The notes beneath the pieces were generated by a model. The model had not been told where the DNA came from. It was given only the letters and a program-made list of their open reading frames with translations, and made no database searches. Shown here piece by piece: positions 60,565-64,000 of a stretch of DNA of 64,000 nucleotides (position 1 is the first letter of the stretch; every line of letters starts with the position of its first letter). The DNA comes from an uncultured Butyricimonas sp. (GTDB lineage Bacteria; Bacteroidota; Bacteroidia; Bacteroidales; Marinifilaceae). Both the position numbers and the translations under genes were made by a program. The DNA lies in contig CALUMT010000001.1 in assembly GCA_944321845.1 (NCBI GenBank), positions 40,900-104,899 on the forward strand. The letters are read 5' to 3'.

Positions 60565-61761
60565 GTGCGATACACCGTGAAGAACAACGACAATTTCATA
60601 GAAGTGGATTTCTTCCAGAAGAACAAAGCGGGCAACGTCGTCTGCGGGGACAGCTTCATGTCGCAAAAGCTAAAGGGCGAAGGACGCATCATCAGCGTGC
60701 TGTCCGACGGACTGGGCAGCGGCATCAAGGCTTGCGTGCTGTCCACCCTCACGGCCACCATGGCCATGCATTTCACGGCGATGAACGAGAGCATCTTCCA
60801 GACCTCGAAATCCATCATGAACACCCTTCCGCGGGACATGGTTCGCAAAATCAGCTATTCCACGTTCTGTATCTGCGACATTGACTGCTTCGCCAACGTG
60901 AAAATCATCGAATACGAGACTCCGGCCTATTACCTCTACCGGGGAGGCCGCTTCCTCGATATCCCGAAGCAGAAAATCCCCGTGGAACGAGACGACCTGG
61001 AAAACACCTTCCTGTGGATATCCGAGTTCAAACTGGAAAAGGAAGACCGCATCATCTTCTTCAGCGACGGGGTCAGTCAATCGGGCATGGGAAGCGCCTC
61101 CATGCCTTTCGGTTGGGAGGATGGAGCAAAAACATACATTGCCGGGTTAATCGAACACCGGGGAGATATTTCTGCCAAGGAACTGGCGCACAAGATCGTG
61201 TCCCAGGCGGAAAAGAACGACGGCTACTCGCTGAAGGACGACACCAGCTGTTGCGTCATCTACATGCGCAAACCGCGCAACCTGCTCGTGTGCACCGGCC
61301 CACCCTACGACGAGAAAAACGACAAATACCTGGCGAACCAGGTAAAGGAATTCCAAGGCAAGAAAATCCTCTGCGGGGGAACGACCGCCACCATCATATC
61401 CAGGGAACTGGGAGCCCACATGGAAGTGGACATGAACATCATCGACAAGGAACTTCCCCCCATTTCCCACATGAAGGGAATAGACCTGGTCACGGAAGGA
61501 ATCCTGACACTCGGGAAAGTGGAACGCATTCTCAGCGCGGGGGACACGGAAGGACACAAGGAACCGGGGCCGGCAGAGATGGTCGTCAGGATGCTGCTCA
61601 ACAGCGATAAAATCACCCTTTTGGTCGGCACGCGGATCAACATCGCCCACCAGGATCCCAACCTCCCGGTAGAATTGGAAATCAGAAGAAACGTGGTAAA
61701 AAAAATAAAATATTTATTGGAGACAAAGTATTTGAAAGATGTAGAAATAAGGTATATTTAG
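60565..61761 (+). CDS. SpoIIE/PP2C-type serine phosphatase, HydS partner
   Basis: A 398-residue protein if the GTG at 60565 (VRYTVKNNDNF) is the start; another GTG at 60577 is possible, and no ATG fits. Residues about 15-260 form a PP2C-like domain: VVCGDSFMSQK, then VLSDGLGSGIKACVLSTLT (metal-binding D), RIIFFSDGVSQSG and LKDDTSCCVIYMRK. These are the SpoIIE phosphatase motifs. The C-terminal 140 residues (LLVCTGPPYDEKNDKYLANQV, GKKILCGGTTATIISRELG) are a domain I do not recognise. It starts 7 bp after the hydS stop. Dephosphorylation of an unseen target, such as an anti-sigma antagonist, is the expected output of H2 sensing. Confidence 0.82.
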   Translation: MRYTVKNNDNFIEVDFFQKNKAGNVVCGDSFMSQKLKGEGRIISVLSDGLGSGIKACVLSTLTATMAMHFTAMNESIFQTSKSIMNTLPRDMVRKISYSTFCICDIDCFANVKIIEYETPAYYLYRGGRFLDIPKQKIPVERDDLENTFLWISEFKLEKEDRIIFFSDGVSQSGMGSASMPFGWEDGAKTYIAGLIEHRGDISAKELAHKIVSQAEKNDGYSLKDDTSCCVIYMRKPRNLLVCTGPPYDEKNDKYLANQVKEFQGKKILCGGTTATIISRELGAHMEVDMNIIDKELPPISHMKGIDLVTEGILTLGKVERILSAGDTEGHKEPGPAEMVVRMLLNSDKITLLVGTRINIAHQDPNLPVELEIRRNVVKKIKYLLETKYLKDVEIRYI

Positions 61762-61792
61762 GGGAATAAAAAACAGACAAAACTTAATTGGT

Positions 61793-62047
61793 ATGACAGG
61801 AAAAATCAATCTAAAAATCTGTGTAGGCACCATGTGCTACGTGATGGGAGGCGCCGAGCTTAGAGACGCCGCAGAGTCCCTGCCCCCTGAAGTGAAAGAA
61901 CATCTCAATATTACCTACTCTCCATGCATCGGTTGCGAGGAAGGCTTGCGACCTCCGTTTATCGAGATAAACGGGAAAAAAATAGCAGGTGTTAGTAAAA
62001 TCAATTTAATACAAATCGTAAAAGAAGAGATTAGAAATGTTGTATGA
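61793..62047 (+). CDS. Small thioredoxin-like [2Fe-2S] protein (NuoE-like), second copy
   Basis: An 84-residue protein with KICVGTMCYVMGGAELRDAAESLP and SPCIGCEEGLRPPFIEINGKKI: two pairs of cysteines in a thioredoxin-like ferredoxin fold. It resembles the 58603 protein in layout but is diverged in sequence. It overlaps the group B hydrogenase gene by 11 bp, which suggests translational coupling and a physical partnership in electron delivery. Confidence 0.84.
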   Translation: MTGKINLKICVGTMCYVMGGAELRDAAESLPPEVKEHLNITYSPCIGCEEGLRPPFIEINGKKIAGVSKINLIQIVKEEIRNVV

Positions 62048-63458
62048 CAATTTTGCCATGCTCACCAAACGGGAGCTGTTGATTAGAATTGTGAAACTCT
62101 TAAAAGAGAAGAATTTAGTAGAGGGTGTAAAATATATCCCCGTAGAAATGCGGCCGCGGACCAACACGCCGATCAAGTGTTGCGTTCACAAGGACAGGTA
62201 TATTTTAAAGCACAAAATCATCTCCATCCTCGGGTTTGAGATCACGGACGAAGAGATCGACCTCATCCCGTTAGGAGAATTCGCCCAAAAGGCCCTCGAT
62301 AACAAAAATACGAAGGAAAACATCCTTTCCGTGGTGCACGATGCTTGTAGCGCCTGTATGCAATCCCAGTACTTCGTGACGAACATGTGCCGCGGTTGCG
62401 AGGGACGTCCCTGCCTGATGAACTGCCCCAAGGCAGCCATCTCCTTCAAGGGCGGCAAAGCCACCATCTCCCAGGAAGACTGCGTGGGTTGCGGACTCTG
62501 CTTCAAGGTTTGTCCCTACCATGCCATCGTCTACACCCCTGTTCCCTGCGAGGAAGCCTGCCCCGTGAAAGCCATCACCAAGAGCGAGGACGGCACGGAA
62601 CACATCGACAAGGACAAATGTATCTACTGCGGGAAATGTATGCAGACCTGCCCGTACGGGGCCATCATGGAACGTTCCAAGATCATCGACGTGTACAAGA
62701 GCATCACTGACCCGGACAAGAAAATCATCGCTATTCCTGCCCCTGCCATCTACGGACAGTTCAATGCCACCCCGGGACAGATACTCGCCGCCATCAAGGC
62801 CATCGGTTTCGATGACGTGGTGGAAGTAGCCCTTGGCGCGGAAGACACCTCCCGCAACGAGGCAGCCGAGTTCAAGGAGCGCATGGAAGAAGGCAAGCCC
62901 TTCATGACCACCTCCTGCTGTCCGGCTTACGTGGGCTGGGTGGACAAACACGCACCCGCACTGAAACCCTTCGTGTCAGACACCCGCAGCCCGATGGTAT
63001 ACGCCGCCCGCCGCGTGAAGGAACAATACCCGGGAGCCGAGGTAGTCTTCATTGGCCCGTGCCTTGCCAAACGCTACGAGGCCGAGATGTACGTGCCGGA
63101 AGTGGACTACGTGATGAGCTTCGAGGAACTGGGCGCCTTCCTCATAGCCTACGACATCGACGTGAACACCATGGAGGAACTGCCGCTTAACCCGGAGGTA
63201 ACGAAATACGGTCGAGGTTATGCCCAAGCCGGAGGAGTAATGGGAGCCATCGTACACGCCGTGGGACCGGACTACAAGACCATGAACGTGGAAGGTCTCG
63301 ACAAGAAAAACCAAACCTTGTTGAAATCCTTCGTGAAAAAACCGGAAGCCCAATTCGTGGAAGTCATGGCCTGCGAGGGCGGTTGCGTGAACGGACCTTG
63401 TTCACTGGCACCCCTGACCCTGGCAAAACGCCAAATCAAAAAAGCCATCGAGAAATAA
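62037..63458 (+). CDS. [FeFe]-hydrogenase, group B (fermentative type)
   Basis: A 473-residue catalytic hydrogenase. An N-terminal domain (1-100) precedes a cysteine-rich region (HDACSACMQSQYFVTNMCRGCEGRPCLMNCP, residues 101-131). Two ferredoxin clusters (CVGCGLCFKVCP, CIYCGKCMQTCP) with an inserted CEEACP come next. The H-cluster domain has L1 TSCCPAYVGW (C294 and C295, both present), L2 GPCLAKRYE (C342) and L3 EVMACEGGCVNGPC (C446, C450). It should release H2 from reduced ferredoxin during fermentation. The maturation genes hydE, hydF and hydG are not in this window. It ends the cluster, followed by a strong terminator. Confidence 0.92.
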   Translation: MLYDNFAMLTKRELLIRIVKLLKEKNLVEGVKYIPVEMRPRTNTPIKCCVHKDRYILKHKIISILGFEITDEEIDLIPLGEFAQKALDNKNTKENILSVVHDACSACMQSQYFVTNMCRGCEGRPCLMNCPKAAISFKGGKATISQEDCVGCGLCFKVCPYHAIVYTPVPCEEACPVKAITKSEDGTEHIDKDKCIYCGKCMQTCPYGAIMERSKIIDVYKSITDPDKKIIAIPAPAIYGQFNATPGQILAAIKAIGFDDVVEVALGAEDTSRNEAAEFKERMEEGKPFMTTSCCPAYVGWVDKHAPALKPFVSDTRSPMVYAARRVKEQYPGAEVVFIGPCLAKRYEAEMYVPEVDYVMSFEELGAFLIAYDIDVNTMEELPLNPEVTKYGRGYAQAGGVMGAIVHAVGPDYKTMNVEGLDKKNQTLLKSFVKKPEAQFVEVMACEGGCVNGPCSLAPLTLAKRQIKKAIEK

Positions 63459-63480
63459 AGCCTCGAACAAAAACAAATAC

Positions 63481-63508
63481 AAGGGGAGCCCGAAAGCTCC
63501 CCTTTTTC
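63481..63508 (+). terminator. Terminator of the hydrogenase cluster
   Basis: The 9-bp perfect stem AAGGGGAGC/GCTCCCCTT with loop CCGAAA is followed by TTTC, giving TTTTT in all. Confidence 0.88.
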
Positions 63509-64000
63509 ATTCGCTCACCACATCCTTTTCTGATTCGTATCTAACACGTTATTTCTCCGTGTTTTACATTGAGTATCTCCGTATCAATTCCGTATTAATT
63601 CCGTATCATTAGCGTAAAAATACGCAAATGATACGCAGATAATTTGGAATTATATTATAACTTAGTGACTACAAGTAGCCATTGGACACGGACGAAAACG
63701 GGAGGGGATTACAGGAGATAGGGAGGACGCCTAGAAGATATTTCTGCCATTGATGGATGAATAGACAATTGTCTCCATTAACAACAATTTGAGGCTCAAC
63801 AGAAGAATCTGGAAATAAATATTTTATCTCATCAAATCAAAAAAAAAATGGGAGACATCGATACAAGTTATACAAAATCTGTGGAAAAACCTCCAAAATT
63901 CGGCAGATTAACGCAATGTAATCTGTGAATTAAGTAGTTAGGAGAAAATCGCGGAAGTTGGATAGAGGGCTGAATAGCGTTTCAAAGCGGATTGGAGAAA
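63509..64000. other. Gene-free end of the window
   Basis: About 490 bp without a convincing coding frame on either strand. It is A/T-rich. It contains the 11-bp array at 63579-63644 and, from 63700 on, sequence in which I recognise no gene, RNA or promoter. It may be the upstream region of a gene beyond the window. Confidence 0.6.
63579..63644. repeat. 11-bp tandem array, CCGTATyAATT, running into a hairpin
   Basis: In exact 11-bp phase: CCGTATCAATT (63579), CCGTATTAATT (63590), CCGTATCATTA (63601), GCGTAAAAATA (63612), CGCAAATGATA (63623) and CGCAGATAATT (63634). The first three are clear copies; the later ones are partly inverted. TATCATTAGCGTA (63604-63616) can pair with TACGCAAATGATA (63621-63633) with one mismatch around a 4-base loop. 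Confidence 0.75.

Noticed and set aside
1-64000. CRISPR arrays, insertion sequences, phage or conjugative genes, tRNA and rRNA
   Set aside because: No regularly spaced direct repeats of 25-40 bp, no transposase, integrase or mobilisation motif, and no cloverleaf or rRNA sequence was recognised. The 11-bp arrays lack spacers and are far too short for CRISPR.

Overview
The window reads as chromosome from a strict or facultative anaerobe of the order Bacteroidales. SusC/SusD pairs, lipoprotein signals, Bacteroidetes-type promoters (-33 TTTG, about 20 bp, -7 TAnnTTTG) and a SecDF fusion all point there. The gene mix (group B [FeFe] hydrogenase with a sensory hydrogenase, GH29 fucosidase, alpha-2-macroglobulin) fits a gut member of the Odoribacteraceae such as Butyricimonas or Odoribacter. 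The genus is an inference from general impression, not from a marker gene.

Layout. 1-8.6 kb, all minus strand: a cut secreted Bat-type protein, a DUF58 protein and a MoxR ATPase, then priA, pfkA, ispH and cmk plus a secreted helical protein of unknown function. 8.8-15.7 kb, minus: an RND multidrug efflux operon (adaptor, pump, TolC) ending in a tiny membrane protein that resembles the head of a FecR anti-sigma factor, and a CorA magnesium transporter. 16-23.5 kb, minus: a SusC/SusD locus with DUF4843 and PKD-like lipoproteins, preceded by an 11-bp direct-repeat array. 24-29.5 kb, plus: a giant alpha-2-macroglobulin lipoprotein with an intact thioester. 29.6-32.5 kb: an unfamiliar HTH protein divergent from a phosphonate pair (HpnZ-like dehydrogenase and PhnX). 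32.5-34.4 kb is a decayed stretch with a possible small RNA, a DUF3575 remnant, a thioredoxin-like gene with an amber stop, and two more 11-bp arrays. 34.4-43 kb: ddl, a MATE pump, mdh and a second SusC/SusD pair. 43-51 kb: a membrane protein, a small regulator, creD, a GH29 fucosidase, an aspartic-protease domain and secDF. 51.3-58.4 kb: a complete his operon under a leader-peptide attenuator. 58.6-63.5 kb: a hydrogenase cluster. The last 490 bp hold no gene but carry another 11-bp array.

How parts work together. The his operon encodes every step from PRPP to histidine, but the phosphatase half of HisB has lost its catalytic residues, so another enzyme must hydrolyse histidinol phosphate. 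The hydrogenase cluster pairs an H2-sensing HydS (H-cluster domain plus PAS) and a PP2C-type phosphatase with a catalytic group B hydrogenase. This suggests a redox or H2 feedback loop through protein dephosphorylation.

The most unusual signals are the HisB pseudo-phosphatase, the his attenuator with a clear antiterminator, the repeated occurrence of unrelated 11-bp tandem arrays in four intergenic places, and the hairpin-dense segment at 32.5 kb. No tRNA, rRNA, CRISPR array, transposase, integrase or phage gene was recognised.
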